Source: an uncultured Pelagibacteraceae bacterium | GTDB taxonomy: Bacteria > Pseudomonadota > Alphaproteobacteria > Pelagibacterales > Pelagibacteraceae | Direction of reading: 5' to 3' | Assembly (NCBI GenBank): GCA_902617715.1 | Contig: CACMXS010000010.1 | Span: 1 to 49,326 of the forward strand | DNA length: 49,326 nucleotides | Shown here: positions 17,662 to 26,818 of the stretch, piece by piece | Numbering within the stretch: position 1 is the first letter of the stretch | Layout of the letters: every line of letters begins with the position of its first letter | Notes under the pieces: generated by a model | The model's database searches: none | Told to the model about the DNA's origin: nothing | The model's input: the letters and a program-made list of their open reading frames with translations, nothing else | Position numbers and translations under genes: made by a program

Positions 17662-18375
17662 TCAACGTTTTTTACCTAAACTAGCAAATACACCTGATAA
17701 TATACGTGTTTCTTTGTCTGATAAATCCATCTTATAAAAAATATTTCTTAAGTTCTCTAACATTTTTGGTCTCTTCTCTTTAGGTCTAAAGAAATTTATT
17801 TCATCTAAATTTTTAATACAGAGACTTAACATAGATTGAATTTCTTTTTTGCTTGCTGTTTTTACTTTTTTTGATTTTTGAAATCGAATTTTTTTTATTT
17901 TAATTATACTGGCTACATATTGAGCGATAATTATCAAACTATGAGATATATTTAAGGATTTAAAGTCCGGATTTGTAGGGATTTGCAACGTATAATTAGC
18001 GTAACTAATTTCATCGTTTGATAATCCTGATGCTTCTGAGCCAAATAAAAAACCAACTTTTTTTTTAAAATCTATTTTTTTTAAATCATCTAAATTAATA
18101 TGTTTTATATTTTTATTTCTGAATCTTGCAGATGTAGCAATAACAATATCAAATTCACTAAGGGCTTTTTCCAAGGTTTCATATTTTTTGCATTGTTTAA
18201 TAATATCTTTAGCTCCAACAGATGTAGCTAAAATTTTATCATTTGGAAATGAAGGTTTTGGATTTATTAAGGTTAATTTCTTAAAATTGAAGTTTTTAAT
18301 TGCTCTAGCGCAAGCACCAATATTTTCTGATAGTTGTGGTTTATTTAGTATAAAAGAGATATTATTTTTACTCAT
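17662..18375 (-). CDS. trmJ: TrmH/TrmJ-family RNA methyltransferase
   Basis: SPOUT-class methyltransferase (237 aa), most like TrmJ, which 2'-O-methylates position 32 of tRNAs. The family start FILNKPQLSENIGACARAIKNF is followed by ATSVGAKDI, FLFGSEASGLSNDEI (cofactor knot) and IPTNPDFKSLNISHS, the C-terminal part of the trefoil knot. The last 75 residues form the TrmJ-type C-terminal extension. It begins right after the cimA stop, so it is co-transcribed with it. The substrate is inferred from family membership. Confidence 0.88.
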   Translation of the reverse strand: MSKNNISFILNKPQLSENIGACARAIKNFNFKKLTLINPKPSFPNDKILATSVGAKDIIKQCKKYETLEKALSEFDIVIATSARFRNKNIKHINLDDLKKIDFKKKVGFLFGSEASGLSNDEISYANYTLQIPTNPDFKSLNISHSLIIIAQYVASIIKIKKIRFQKSKKVKTASKKEIQSMLSLCIKNLDEINFFRPKEKRPKMLENLRNIFYKMDLSDKETRILSGVFASLGKKR

Positions 18376-19977
18376 CTACTTACTTGCTGGTGCATCATCT
18401 TTAAACAGTTTATAATCTAAACTATCTATTAATGCTTTAAATGAAGCATCAATTATGTTTGTAGATACACCAATTGTAAACCAATTCTTTCCTTTTGAAT
18501 CTGTGCTTTCAATAGATACCCTTGTTACAGCTTCGGTTCCTGTATTTAAAATTCTTACTTTATAATCAACTAATTTTAAATCTTTTAAATATTTTGAATA
18601 TTTTGCCAATCTATCAACATTCTGTCTGATAGCATTATCTAAAGCATTGACCGGACCATTGCCCTCTCCTTCACAAACAATTTTTTCTCCATCAACTTCG
18701 AGCTGCGCTTTTGCGGATGAAATTATGTGGCCTGATTTATCTTTTTTAACTGAGACGTCATATTCATTGATTGATATATATCTTGGTATTTCTCCAATAA
18801 TTCTTCTAGCTAACAATTCAAATGATGCATCTGCACCATCATAGCTATATCCAATAAATTCTCTATCTTTAACTTCATCTAATAATTTTTTTACCTTTGG
18901 ATCATTTTCCTCAATATCAATTTTGATACTTTTCAATCTTGATATTATATTCGATTTACCCGACTGATCAGAAACGACAATATTTCTTGCATTACCAACA
19001 TCTTCAGGATTTATATGTTCGTAAGTTTTTGGATCTTTTTGAACTGCTGATACATGCAATCCTCCTTTGTGGGAAAAAGCAGCAGCTCCTACATAAGGTA
19101 AATGTTGGTTAGGTTTTCTATTCAAGATTTCATCTAACAGTCGTGAACATTCGGTTAAATTTTTAATATTGTCAGATTTTATTCCAATTTCATATTTAGA
19201 TGAAAAATCATTTTTCAAAAAAAATGTTGGTATTAATGACATCAAATTTGCATTACCACATCTTTCACCTAAACCATTTATAGTACCTTGAATTTGACGA
19301 ACACCTGACAATACTGCAGCTAAAGAATTAGCAACTGCATTACCTGTATCATTGTGAGCATGAATACCTAAATTTTTACCTGGTACTACTTTTGATACTT
19401 CAGATACAATTTTAGAAACCTCGTGAGGGAGTGTACCTCCGTTAGTATCACATAATACAATCCATCTTGCACCTTGATCGTAAGCAGCCTTAATACAAGA
19501 GAGTGCATATTTTGGATTTGCTTTATAGCCATCAAAGAAATGTTCGGCATCAAACATAAATTCTTTTTTTGCTTTTATAAAGTGTTTGGCACTTTCACTA
19601 ATGTTTTCCAAATTTTCTTCGTTAGTAATACCTAATGCAACGTCAACATGAAAATCCCATGACTTTCCAACTAGACAAACTGCAGGAGTATTCGAATTCA
19701 TTAATGCTGATAATCCTGTGTCATTTTCTGCGCTTCGGCCTGATCTTTTAGTCATTCCAAAACATGTGAGTTTAGAATTTTTAAAATTATGTTTTTTTTG
19801 AAAAAACTCAGTGTCAGTAGGATTAGCACCTGGCCATCCACCTTCTATATAATCAACACCTAAATTGTCTAAAGAAGAGGCAATTTTTTCTTTATCCTCA
19901 ATAGAAAAATCAACTCCTTGAGTTTGAGCACCATCTCTTAATGTTGTATCAAATATGTATAATCGTTCTTTACTCAT
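18376..19977 (-). CDS. cimA: Citramalate synthase
   Basis: (R)-citramalate synthase (533 aa) joins pyruvate and acetyl-CoA, giving a threonine-independent route to 2-oxobutyrate and isoleucine. The DRE-TIM barrel start is YIFDTTLRDGAQTQGVDFS (catalytic Arg-Asp). HAHNDTGNAVANSLAA carries the metal-binding histidines, and GTINGLGERCGNANL follows. The C-terminal LeuA-type dimer domain (about 390-525) is the allosteric isoleucine-binding region. Length and the GVDFS and EGGWPGANPTD patterns separate it from 2-isopropylmalate synthase. Its ATG overlaps the cysS stop by 4 bases. Confidence 0.93.
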   Translation of the reverse strand: MSKERLYIFDTTLRDGAQTQGVDFSIEDKEKIASSLDNLGVDYIEGGWPGANPTDTEFFQKKHNFKNSKLTCFGMTKRSGRSAENDTGLSALMNSNTPAVCLVGKSWDFHVDVALGITNEENLENISESAKHFIKAKKEFMFDAEHFFDGYKANPKYALSCIKAAYDQGARWIVLCDTNGGTLPHEVSKIVSEVSKVVPGKNLGIHAHNDTGNAVANSLAAVLSGVRQIQGTINGLGERCGNANLMSLIPTFFLKNDFSSKYEIGIKSDNIKNLTECSRLLDEILNRKPNQHLPYVGAAAFSHKGGLHVSAVQKDPKTYEHINPEDVGNARNIVVSDQSGKSNIISRLKSIKIDIEENDPKVKKLLDEVKDREFIGYSYDGADASFELLARRIIGEIPRYISINEYDVSVKKDKSGHIISSAKAQLEVDGEKIVCEGEGNGPVNALDNAIRQNVDRLAKYSKYLKDLKLVDYKVRILNTGTEAVTRVSIESTDSKGKNWFTIGVSTNIIDASFKALIDSLDYKLFKDDAPASK

Positions 19978-21317
19978 TTAAATTTCCAAAGAGTTTTACC
20001 ATCTTTATCTTCTATTAAAATACCTTTGTCTAAAAGTTCATCTCTAATTTTATCAGCTTCTACATAGTCTTTATTAGCTCTTGCTTTATTTCTTAATTGA
20101 ATTTTATTATTTATCTCTTCTTCACTTATTAATGCTTTATTTTTTTTATATTTTTCCCATTGATTTAGATCTTCATTAAATAAACCTATAAATTTACATG
20201 CTGATATAAATAATTCTTTTTCCGAATCTTTTTTAGCTTTTTCGTACAATTCATGTAAATTTGCTATGTAGCCTGGAGTATTTAAATCTTCATATAAAGG
20301 TTTTAAAACTTCGTCTGGAACTTTAATTGATTTTACATCTGACGAATAAACTCTATACCATTTATCTAAAATATTTTGACAATCATTTAATAATTTATCG
20401 TTCCAGTCTAGTGGTTGCCTGTAGTGAGCAGTCATCAGTGCTAATCTTATCACTTGTCCACTTAGTTTTTTTTTAAAGTTTTTTATTTTAAGAATATTTC
20501 CTTGAGACTTAGCCATTTTTTCGTTGGACATGGTAATAAAGGCATTATGGACCCAATATTTTGCAAAAATTTTTGTGTCATTTGCACACCTAGATTGAGC
20601 TATTTCATTTTCGTGATGAGGAAATATTAAGTCTATTCCTCCTCCGTGAATATCAAATTCATTTCCTAGAAATTTTTTTGACATTGCTGAACATTCCAGA
20701 TGCCACCCAGGTCTACCTTTTCCCCAAGGAGAGTCCCAAGAAGGTTCATCTATATTTGATGGTTTCCATAAAACAAAATCTTCTGAATTTTTTTTATTAT
20801 CACTTACTTCTACTCTTGATCCAGCTATCAAATCTTCTAACTTTTTATTTGACAATTTTCCATAATCAGAAAATTTTTTTACTTCAAAATAAACGTGTTT
20901 GTTATTTTCATAAGCAAAACCTTTTTTGATTAATTGATTTATCATTTCAATCATTAAATCAATATGTTCAGTTGCTTTCGGTTGATGAGTGGGATTCTCA
21001 CAATTCAAAAAATTACAGTCTTCAAAAAAGTTTGATGTAACTTTTTCGGTTAATTCTTTTGCAGATATTTTTTGATCTTGAGAAGACTTTATAATTTTAT
21101 CATCTATATCAGTAATATTTCTTACATAAGTAACTTTTGCAAAATTATTTTTGAGTAATTTAAAAAGAATATCAAAAATAACTAATGGTCTTGCATTTCC
21201 AATATGTGGGTCATCATAAACAGTTGGTCCACAAACATACATTCCAATATTTTTTTTATCTTTTGGAACAAATTGTTCTTTTTTATTAGTTAAATTATTT
21301 GTTAAAAAAATATCCAT
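19974..21317 (-). CDS. cysS: Cysteine--tRNA ligase
   Basis: Class Ia aminoacyl-tRNA synthetase (447 aa). The HIGH motif appears as PHIGNARPL. Zinc ligands are in MYVCGPTVYDD and WHLECSAM together with GGGIDLIFPHHENE. The KMSKS loop reads KMAKSQGN, a small departure (Ala for Ser). The C-terminal DALR-type anticodon domain is present, ending with LLDKGILIEDKDGKTLW. It precedes cimA with a 4-base overlap and follows nadE after about 50 bases. Confidence 0.97.
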   Translation of the reverse strand: MDIFLTNNLTNKKEQFVPKDKKNIGMYVCGPTVYDDPHIGNARPLVIFDILFKLLKNNFAKVTYVRNITDIDDKIIKSSQDQKISAKELTEKVTSNFFEDCNFLNCENPTHQPKATEHIDLMIEMINQLIKKGFAYENNKHVYFEVKKFSDYGKLSNKKLEDLIAGSRVEVSDNKKNSEDFVLWKPSNIDEPSWDSPWGKGRPGWHLECSAMSKKFLGNEFDIHGGGIDLIFPHHENEIAQSRCANDTKIFAKYWVHNAFITMSNEKMAKSQGNILKIKNFKKKLSGQVIRLALMTAHYRQPLDWNDKLLNDCQNILDKWYRVYSSDVKSIKVPDEVLKPLYEDLNTPGYIANLHELYEKAKKDSEKELFISACKFIGLFNEDLNQWEKYKKNKALISEEEINNKIQLRNKARANKDYVEADKIRDELLDKGILIEDKDGKTLWKFK

Positions 21318-21368
21318 ATAAATTGATTAAGAAATATACCTTATTTGGTGATTTGTTAATCTAATTGA

Positions 21369-22106
21369 TTAACTAGGAATTTTGCATACTGGAATTGGCT
21401 CCATTTTATGCAAATTTTGTTTTCTAATTTTTTCGTATTCTACTTTATGAGGTGAGTCGGGATTTACCATGGCGTCTTCTAAGTCACTATATTTAAAACC
21501 TAGTTGACCCTCATCAGTTCTACCATCATCCCAAAGACCATCCGTGGGAGGTGCATTAATTATTTCTTTCAATATACCAAGCTCTTTTCCAAGTTCCCAA
21601 ACCTCAGATTTATTACAATCTGCTATAGGTGAAATATCCACTCCACCATCACCGTATTTTGTATAAAAACCAACTCCAAAATCTTCCACTTTATTACCTG
21701 TTCCAACTACTATTCCCTGATTAGCTGCAGCCACTTGATAAAGTGTGGCCATTCTTAATCGTGCTCTTGAGTTAGCAAAACCGTGTTCATTATCAAATTT
21801 ACTTAAAGTTGATGAGAAAGATTTAAATAATTCATCTAAATTAATTGTATGTCCTTCAACATTTTTGAAGTTTTCGACTAACCACTTTTGATGTTTTAAA
21901 CTAAGATCATGTTGATTTTCTTTTTGTTTAATTGGCATTGATAAAACAATTGTCTTTAATCCCGTCATTGCACTTAAAGTGCTTGATACTGAAGAATCAA
22001 TACCTCCAGAGATTCCTACAACTAAAGACTGTGCTTTACTCGGCATTTGATCAACATAAGATTTGATCCAATTTGATATATATTTTACTTTTTCTGAAGG
22101 ACTCAT
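21369..22106 (-). CDS. nadE: NAD synthase, ammonia-dependent
   Basis: Amidates nicotinate adenine dinucleotide to NAD+. 245 aa, only the synthetase domain; the glutaminase domain of long NadE is absent, so free ammonia should be the nitrogen donor. The PP-loop GISGGIDSSVSS is near residue 29. GTGNKVEDFGVGFYTKYGDGGVDISPIADC and the NAPPTDGLWDDGRTDEGQLGF loop are conserved. An inverted repeat, GTTAATC/GATTAAC, spans its stop codon (21355-21373) but has no U-tract. Confidence 0.95.
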   Translation of the reverse strand: MSPSEKVKYISNWIKSYVDQMPSKAQSLVVGISGGIDSSVSSTLSAMTGLKTIVLSMPIKQKENQHDLSLKHQKWLVENFKNVEGHTINLDELFKSFSSTLSKFDNEHGFANSRARLRMATLYQVAAANQGIVVGTGNKVEDFGVGFYTKYGDGGVDISPIADCNKSEVWELGKELGILKEIINAPPTDGLWDDGRTDEGQLGFKYSDLEDAMVNPDSPHKVEYEKIRKQNLHKMEPIPVCKIPS

Positions 22107-22144
22107 ACCTTATATTTAATCACCTTGTAGTTTATAACAATGGC

Positions 22145-23530
22145 TTAAGATGCCGCTTGAATAGCATTTTTAGAATAGCTGCTATTCTTTTTTATCTCAT
22201 CTGAAATCAAAAATGCTAATTCTAAAGCTTGGTCAGAATTTAAACGTGGATCACAATGAGTGTGATATCTGCTTGATAAATCGGCATCAGATATTTTTCT
22301 AGCTCCTCCTGTACACTCTGTCACATCTTGTCCAGTCATTTCTACGTGTAAACCTCCAGCATATGAACCTTCTGCCTGATGAACAGCAAATACGTTTTTA
22401 ACTTCACTCACAACATCATTAAAAGGTCTTGTCTTAAAGCCAGTTGTTGATTTAATTGTATTTCCATGCATTGGATCACATGACCAAATAACATTTAAAC
22501 CCTCTTTTTTAATTCCTCTAATTAATTTTGGTAAAAATTTTTCTACATTCTTATGACCAAATCTAGAAATTAAAGTAATTTTTCCTTTTTCATTTTTGGG
22601 GTTTAAAGTTTCACAGATTTTCGCTATTTCATCTGGTTTAGATGTTGGACCACATTTAATACCTATTGGATTTTCAATTCCTTTACAATATTCAACATGT
22701 CCCCCATCTAGTTGTCTTGTTCTATCTCCGATCCAAACAAAATGTGCTGACGTATCATGATATTCTCCAGTAGTAGAGTCAACTCTTGTCATGCTTTCTT
22801 CAAATGGTAAATGTAAAGCCTCATGTGAAGTCCAGAAATTTACAGTATATAATCTGTTGTTAAAATCTGAAGTGATTCCACATGCTTCCATAAATGCCAA
22901 AGCATCAGCAATTTTATCTTCTAAATCTTTAAATCTTTTAGCTTGAGGACTTTTCTTAATATAATCTAAATTCCATAAATGAACTTTATTAAGATCTGCA
23001 AAACCTCCTTTAGAGAACGCTCTCAAAAGATTTAAAGTTGAAGCTGATTGAGAGTAAGCCCTAAACATTCTTTTAGGATCTGGCCTTCTAGCTTTTTCTG
23101 TAAAATCTATAGCATTAATATTATCTCCTAAATAACTTGGAAGTTCTTTATTTCCTTGTTTCTCAGTAGGGGCACTTCTAGGTTTAGAAAACTGACCAGC
23201 TATCCTACCTAATTTTACAACTGGTAAGGATGCTGAATAAGTTAAAATTAGCGACATCTGAAGTATCACTTTAAAAGTATCTCTGATCTTATCAGGATGA
23301 AATTCTGCAAAACTTTCTGCACAATCTCCTCCTTGTAAAAGAAAAGCTTTGCCATCTACAACTTTAGCTAGTTGTTCTTTTAAATGTCGAGTTTCACCGG
23401 CGAATACAAGAGGCGGGAATGTTTTAAGTTTATTCAGAACACTATTTAATTCCTTCTCATCATCATACGTAGGTATGTGTTTGACAGGGTATTTTCTCCA
23501 GCTATTTACTTTCCAATTTTTCATATTCAA
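22145..23530 (-). CDS. aroG: 3-deoxy-7-phosphoheptulonate synthase, class II
   Basis: First step of aromatic amino acid synthesis: phosphoenolpyruvate plus erythrose 4-phosphate. This is the plant/Mycobacterium-like class II (461 aa). It opens with WKVNSWRKYPVKHIPTYDD, then PPLVFAGETRHLKEQLAKV and the class II hallmark LLQGGDCAESFAEF (active-site Cys). It continues with GRIAGQFSKPRS, DRTRQLDGGHVEY and WSCDPMHGNT. Gene symbol usage varies (aroF/aroG/aroH). It lies 29 bases after glmS in the same orientation. Confidence 0.95.
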   Translation of the reverse strand: MNMKNWKVNSWRKYPVKHIPTYDDEKELNSVLNKLKTFPPLVFAGETRHLKEQLAKVVDGKAFLLQGGDCAESFAEFHPDKIRDTFKVILQMSLILTYSASLPVVKLGRIAGQFSKPRSAPTEKQGNKELPSYLGDNINAIDFTEKARRPDPKRMFRAYSQSASTLNLLRAFSKGGFADLNKVHLWNLDYIKKSPQAKRFKDLEDKIADALAFMEACGITSDFNNRLYTVNFWTSHEALHLPFEESMTRVDSTTGEYHDTSAHFVWIGDRTRQLDGGHVEYCKGIENPIGIKCGPTSKPDEIAKICETLNPKNEKGKITLISRFGHKNVEKFLPKLIRGIKKEGLNVIWSCDPMHGNTIKSTTGFKTRPFNDVVSEVKNVFAVHQAEGSYAGGLHVEMTGQDVTECTGGARKISDADLSSRYHTHCDPRLNSDQALELAFLISDEIKKNSSYSKNAIQAAS

Positions 23531-23559
23531 CTTAAGATTGTTGTATCAGAGTTTGACTG

Positions 23560-25380
23560 TTATTCAACAGTTACAGATTTAGCTAAATTTCTAGGTTTAT
23601 CTATATCATAACCTTTTTTAAGAGCAGAATAATAAGCTAATTTTTGCAATGGTATGGTCAAAAGAAATGGAAGAAGATCATCGTTTGTACTCTCTACTTC
23701 AATTTTTTCCCAAATATTTTCTGAAACAATTTCATCTTTGCTTTTATTAGTGATTAACAAAACCTTGGCACCTCTTGCAATAACTTCTTGCATATTTGAA
23801 ATTGTTTTTTTGTAATAATTATCTCTTGGAGCTAAAACTACCACAGGCATTCCCTCTTCTATTAATGCTAAAGGTCCATGTTTCATTTCACCAGCCGGAT
23901 AACCTTCGGCATGAATATATGACAACTCTTTTAATTTTAAAGCGCCTTCTAGGGCTATTGGAAATGAAAATCCTCTTCCTAAAAACATTGATCCTTTTGC
24001 TTCATTAAAAGCACTAGTAATTGTCTGTATTTTATTATCAGTTAATAAAGTTTGTTCTACTAATTTTGGTAATTTTTTTAAATCTTTTAATTTTTTCAAG
24101 TATTCTTTATTTTTTATATCTTTTCTTAATGATCCAAATTTTAAAGCTAAAATATACAATATTAATATTTGACCAAGAAATGCTTTTGTAGAAGCAACAC
24201 CTATTTCTGTTCCACAATGTATAGGTAAAACAAATTCAGAGTCTCTAGCAATTGAACTTTCAATAACGTTTACAACTGAGCATGTTTTCATATTATTTTG
24301 TTTACATAAGTCTAATGCCGCATATGTATCTGCTGTTTCTCCTGATTGAGACACGAATACATATAAGGTATCTTTTTTAAATCTGTTTTTTCGGTATCTA
24401 AATTCTGATGCTATATCTACATTTACATCTAGGGATGTTAATTCCTCAAACCAATATTTAGCCATTAAGCATGAATGGTAAGCTGTGCCACAGCCAATTA
24501 AAGTTACTGAAGAAATATCATTAATTTTCCATGGAAAATTATAAATATTTATATCGTTGTTAGATGTATCTATGTATTCATTAATTCCATTTTTAAGAGT
24601 TGTCGGCTGTTCATCTATTTCCTTAGCCATAAAATGTTTATAATGACCTTTTTCATATTTTTCTTCAGATGAAGATAGTTCTAAAACTTTTTTATTGATC
24701 TTTATCCCCTCTTCATTAAAAAACTCCACATGATCTTTTTTAATTGCACAAAACTCACCATCATTTAGATAAGTAATCTTATTTGTCATCGATTTAAGTG
24801 CATAAGAGTCCGAACCTAGATAATTTTCGTTTGGACCATATCCAACAGCTAGAGGAGATCCTCTTCTAGCACCAATAATTAAATCTGGTTGATCTTTAAA
24901 TATAATCCCAATCGCAAAACTTCCATGTAAAGATTTCAAAGTTTTTTGAATTGAGTTAACAATATTTTCAGTTTTTAAATTTTCTGTAATTAAATGAACT
25001 ATCACTTCTGTATCAGTTTGTGATTTAAATTTATGACCTTTCCCTACTAGAAATTTTTTTAATAAAGTAGAGTTTTCAATTATACCATTATGAACAACAG
25101 AAACATTTTGTGATGAGTGTGGATGTGCATTAATACTATTTGGTAATCCATGAGTTGCCCATCTTACATGACCAATACCAATCGTGCCTTCCATATTTTG
25201 GATCAAAGAATTTTTTTCAAGATTATCTACTCTACCCTCTGATTTTATTTCATTAATTGACCCTTTTGAAAGTGTTGCTATACCTGCAGAGTCATATCCT
25301 CTATATTCCAATTTTTTTAAAGAATTAATAATTGTTGCTGAAACGGGCTTGTTGCTATTTATTCCAATAATTCCACACAT
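23560..25380 (-). CDS. glmS: Glutamine--fructose-6-phosphate aminotransferase
   Basis: Makes glucosamine 6-phosphate from fructose 6-phosphate and glutamine, the entry to peptidoglycan and LPS amino sugars. 606 aa. Catalytic Cys2 follows the initiator Met (MCGIIGIN). The glutaminase domain carries RGYDSAGIA, GHVRWATHG and HNGIIEN. Two SIS domains follow (GCGTAYHSC, VSQSGETADTYAALD, GRGFSFPIALEGALKLKE), and the end is KSVTVE. No glmS ribozyme or other leader is apparent; the upstream gene ends two bases ahead of its start. Confidence 0.98.
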   Translation of the reverse strand: MCGIIGINSNKPVSATIINSLKKLEYRGYDSAGIATLSKGSINEIKSEGRVDNLEKNSLIQNMEGTIGIGHVRWATHGLPNSINAHPHSSQNVSVVHNGIIENSTLLKKFLVGKGHKFKSQTDTEVIVHLITENLKTENIVNSIQKTLKSLHGSFAIGIIFKDQPDLIIGARRGSPLAVGYGPNENYLGSDSYALKSMTNKITYLNDGEFCAIKKDHVEFFNEEGIKINKKVLELSSSEEKYEKGHYKHFMAKEIDEQPTTLKNGINEYIDTSNNDINIYNFPWKINDISSVTLIGCGTAYHSCLMAKYWFEELTSLDVNVDIASEFRYRKNRFKKDTLYVFVSQSGETADTYAALDLCKQNNMKTCSVVNVIESSIARDSEFVLPIHCGTEIGVASTKAFLGQILILYILALKFGSLRKDIKNKEYLKKLKDLKKLPKLVEQTLLTDNKIQTITSAFNEAKGSMFLGRGFSFPIALEGALKLKELSYIHAEGYPAGEMKHGPLALIEEGMPVVVLAPRDNYYKKTISNMQEVIARGAKVLLITNKSKDEIVSENIWEKIEVESTNDDLLPFLLTIPLQKLAYYSALKKGYDIDKPRNLAKSVTVE

Positions 25381-25382
25381 AA

Positions 25383-26006
25383 TTATTTTGAATTTCTTTT
25401 ATAATTTTTAATTTGGGTTTGTGTACTTCGAGTTAATGCCAAAGATCTCTTGCTCACATTTTTTGTAATTACTGATCCAGCTCCAATTACACTGCCCTCT
25501 TCAAGTGTCAAAGGTGCAACTAATGATGAATTTGATCCAATAAATACATTATCCTTAATTTTAGTTTTGTTTTTCTTTACTCCATCATAGTTGCAAGTAA
25601 TAGTTCCCGCACCAACATTCACCAATTTACCAATTACGCTATCACCAATATAAGTTAAATGACTCACCTTGGATTTTTTACCAAGTATACTTTTTTTAAT
25701 TTCTACAAAATTTCCAATTTTTGATCCATCTTTTAATACAGTTCCAGGTCTAACTCGAGCATAAGGTCCGATTTCAACTTTGTTTTCTATTTTGCAATTT
25801 TCAATATGTGAGAAAGATTTAATTATTACATTGTTACCAATTTTTACTTTCGCTCCAAACACTACAAATGGTTCGATTGTTACATTTTTTCCTATCTTGG
25901 TGTCTTTTGAAAAATAAATTGTCTCAGGACCAACCATTTTGACTCCCATCTTTAAAAATTTTTGTCTAAGATTTTTTTGAAGTTTTTGTAAATTTAACTG
26001 TTTCAT
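25383..26006 (-). CDS. Free-standing GlmU-type acetyltransferase domain (left-handed beta-helix)
   Basis: A 207-aa protein matching only the C-terminal half of bifunctional GlmU. A short N-terminal helix is followed by hexapeptide repeats. It then has the GlmU active-site region SHLTYIGDSVIGKLVNVGAGTITCNYDG, VFIGSNSSLVAPL and a C-terminal ALTRSTQTQ-type tail. These residues bind acetyl-CoA and glucosamine 1-phosphate. The N-terminal uridylyltransferase domain (about 230 residues with a GxGTRM motif) is missing, and only 71 non-coding bases lie upstream, so this is a genuinely separate protein and not a truncation within the window. It precedes glmS in a UDP-GlcNAc unit. The uridylyltransferase must be encoded elsewhere. 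Confidence 0.85.
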   Translation of the reverse strand: MKQLNLQKLQKNLRQKFLKMGVKMVGPETIYFSKDTKIGKNVTIEPFVVFGAKVKIGNNVIIKSFSHIENCKIENKVEIGPYARVRPGTVLKDGSKIGNFVEIKKSILGKKSKVSHLTYIGDSVIGKLVNVGAGTITCNYDGVKKNKTKIKDNVFIGSNSSLVAPLTLEEGSVIGAGSVITKNVSKRSLALTRSTQTQIKNYKRNSK

Positions 26007-26077
26007 CTATGAAATTCTTTATATTAAGTATATATGTTTCTTAATTCACAAAATATTTCTTAAAAATACTTTTAATT
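26007..26077. promoter_or_regulatory. Divergent promoter region, glmU-domain gene / gph
   Basis: 71 bases between two divergent starts, nearly all A and T, with overlapping TATATT, TATATA and TTAAAAAT elements. It must promote both the eight-gene minus-strand run towards rpsD and gph on the plus strand. No distinctive operator is visible. Confidence 0.45.
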
Positions 26078-26761
26078 ATGAAACAAAAATTTACAATTCT
26101 TTTTGATTTAGATGGGACTTTAGTAGATACAGCACCAGATTTAATGCGTGCTCATAACCACGTAATGAAAAAATTTGGATATCCAACAAAATCGACTGAG
26201 GAAATAAGGAATCTTGTCGGTCAAGGTGCTGGAGCGATGCTAGGAAGATCTATTTGGGGACAGGCTAAAAAAGAATTTGGTAAAGTTCAAGATGAAAAAA
26301 TTAAAAAGGAAATGGTGAAAGACTTTGTAGATTTCTATGGAAAAAATATTGTTAATGAAAGTAAATTGATAGATGGAGTAAAAGACTTTTTAATTTGGTC
26401 TAAAGATAATAATATTTCTATGGCGGTTTGTACTAATAAACAAGAACACTTAGCAGTAGATCTTTTAAAAAAAATTGGAATTTACGATTTTTTTGAATAT
26501 GTTGCTGGTCATAATACTTTTGATTATTGTAAACCAGATCCGAGACACTTAACATCTGTAATTGAAATATTAGATGGAGATATAAAAAAATCACTAATGG
26601 TAGGAGACAGCGAAACTGATTCTAATGCTGCTAAAGCTGCTGGTATTCCAATTATTTTGCTTGAAGATGGATATACTGAAAAAAATACAACTGAAATTTA
26701 CCATAATCACCTCGTAAAAGACTTTAAAGGTATTGAAAAAATAGTATCAAAATATCTTTAA
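26078..26761 (+). CDS. gph: Phosphoglycolate phosphatase (HAD superfamily)
   Basis: HAD-I hydrolase (227 aa) in the Gph family, which removes phosphate from 2-phosphoglycolate formed in DNA repair. Motif I is ILFDLDGTLVDTAPDL, motif II lies in MAVCTNKQ, motif III is the lysine in YCKPDPRHL, and motif IV is GDSETDSNAAKAAG. The cap is the small helical C1 type. It is transcribed alone and diverges from the glmU-domain gene; the prpDBC unit begins 54 bases downstream. Other HAD-I substrates cannot be excluded. Confidence 0.88.
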   Translation: MKQKFTILFDLDGTLVDTAPDLMRAHNHVMKKFGYPTKSTEEIRNLVGQGAGAMLGRSIWGQAKKEFGKVQDEKIKKEMVKDFVDFYGKNIVNESKLIDGVKDFLIWSKDNNISMAVCTNKQEHLAVDLLKKIGIYDFFEYVAGHNTFDYCKPDPRHLTSVIEILDGDIKKSLMVGDSETDSNAAKAAGIPIILLEDGYTEKNTTEIYHNHLVKDFKGIEKIVSKYL

Positions 26762-26805
26762 TATTGATTATTTTTTTTTAACTATTAAAAACAAATTCGT
26801 TAATT

Positions 26806-26818
26806 AGGAGTTATTTTG
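26806..26818 (+). promoter_or_regulatory. Shine-Dalgarno site and TTG start of prpD
   Basis: AGGAG at 26806-26810 lies five bases before the TTG at 26816. This is one of the few good Shine-Dalgarno sequences in the window. It supports TTG as the true initiation codon of prpD, since the downstream protein sequence matches the family N-terminus from this point. Confidence 0.7.

Noticed and set aside
20504..20521. KMAKS instead of KMSKS in CysS as a sign of a defective enzyme
   Set aside because: All other catalytic and zinc-binding motifs are intact and the lysines are kept; Ala at this position is a tolerable variant.
20678..20929. 83-codon plus-strand frame
   Set aside because: Antisense to cysS; leucine- and phenylalanine-rich shadow typical of reverse-strand lysine codons.
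21355..21373. Inverted repeat GTTAATC/GATTAAC at the nadE stop
   Set aside because: A 7-bp AT-rich stem without a following T-run; weak as a terminator and easily found by chance in this composition.
25381..25382. Search for a glmS ribozyme or riboswitch before glmS
   Set aside because: Only two bases separate glmS from the upstream gene, so no leader structure can exist there.
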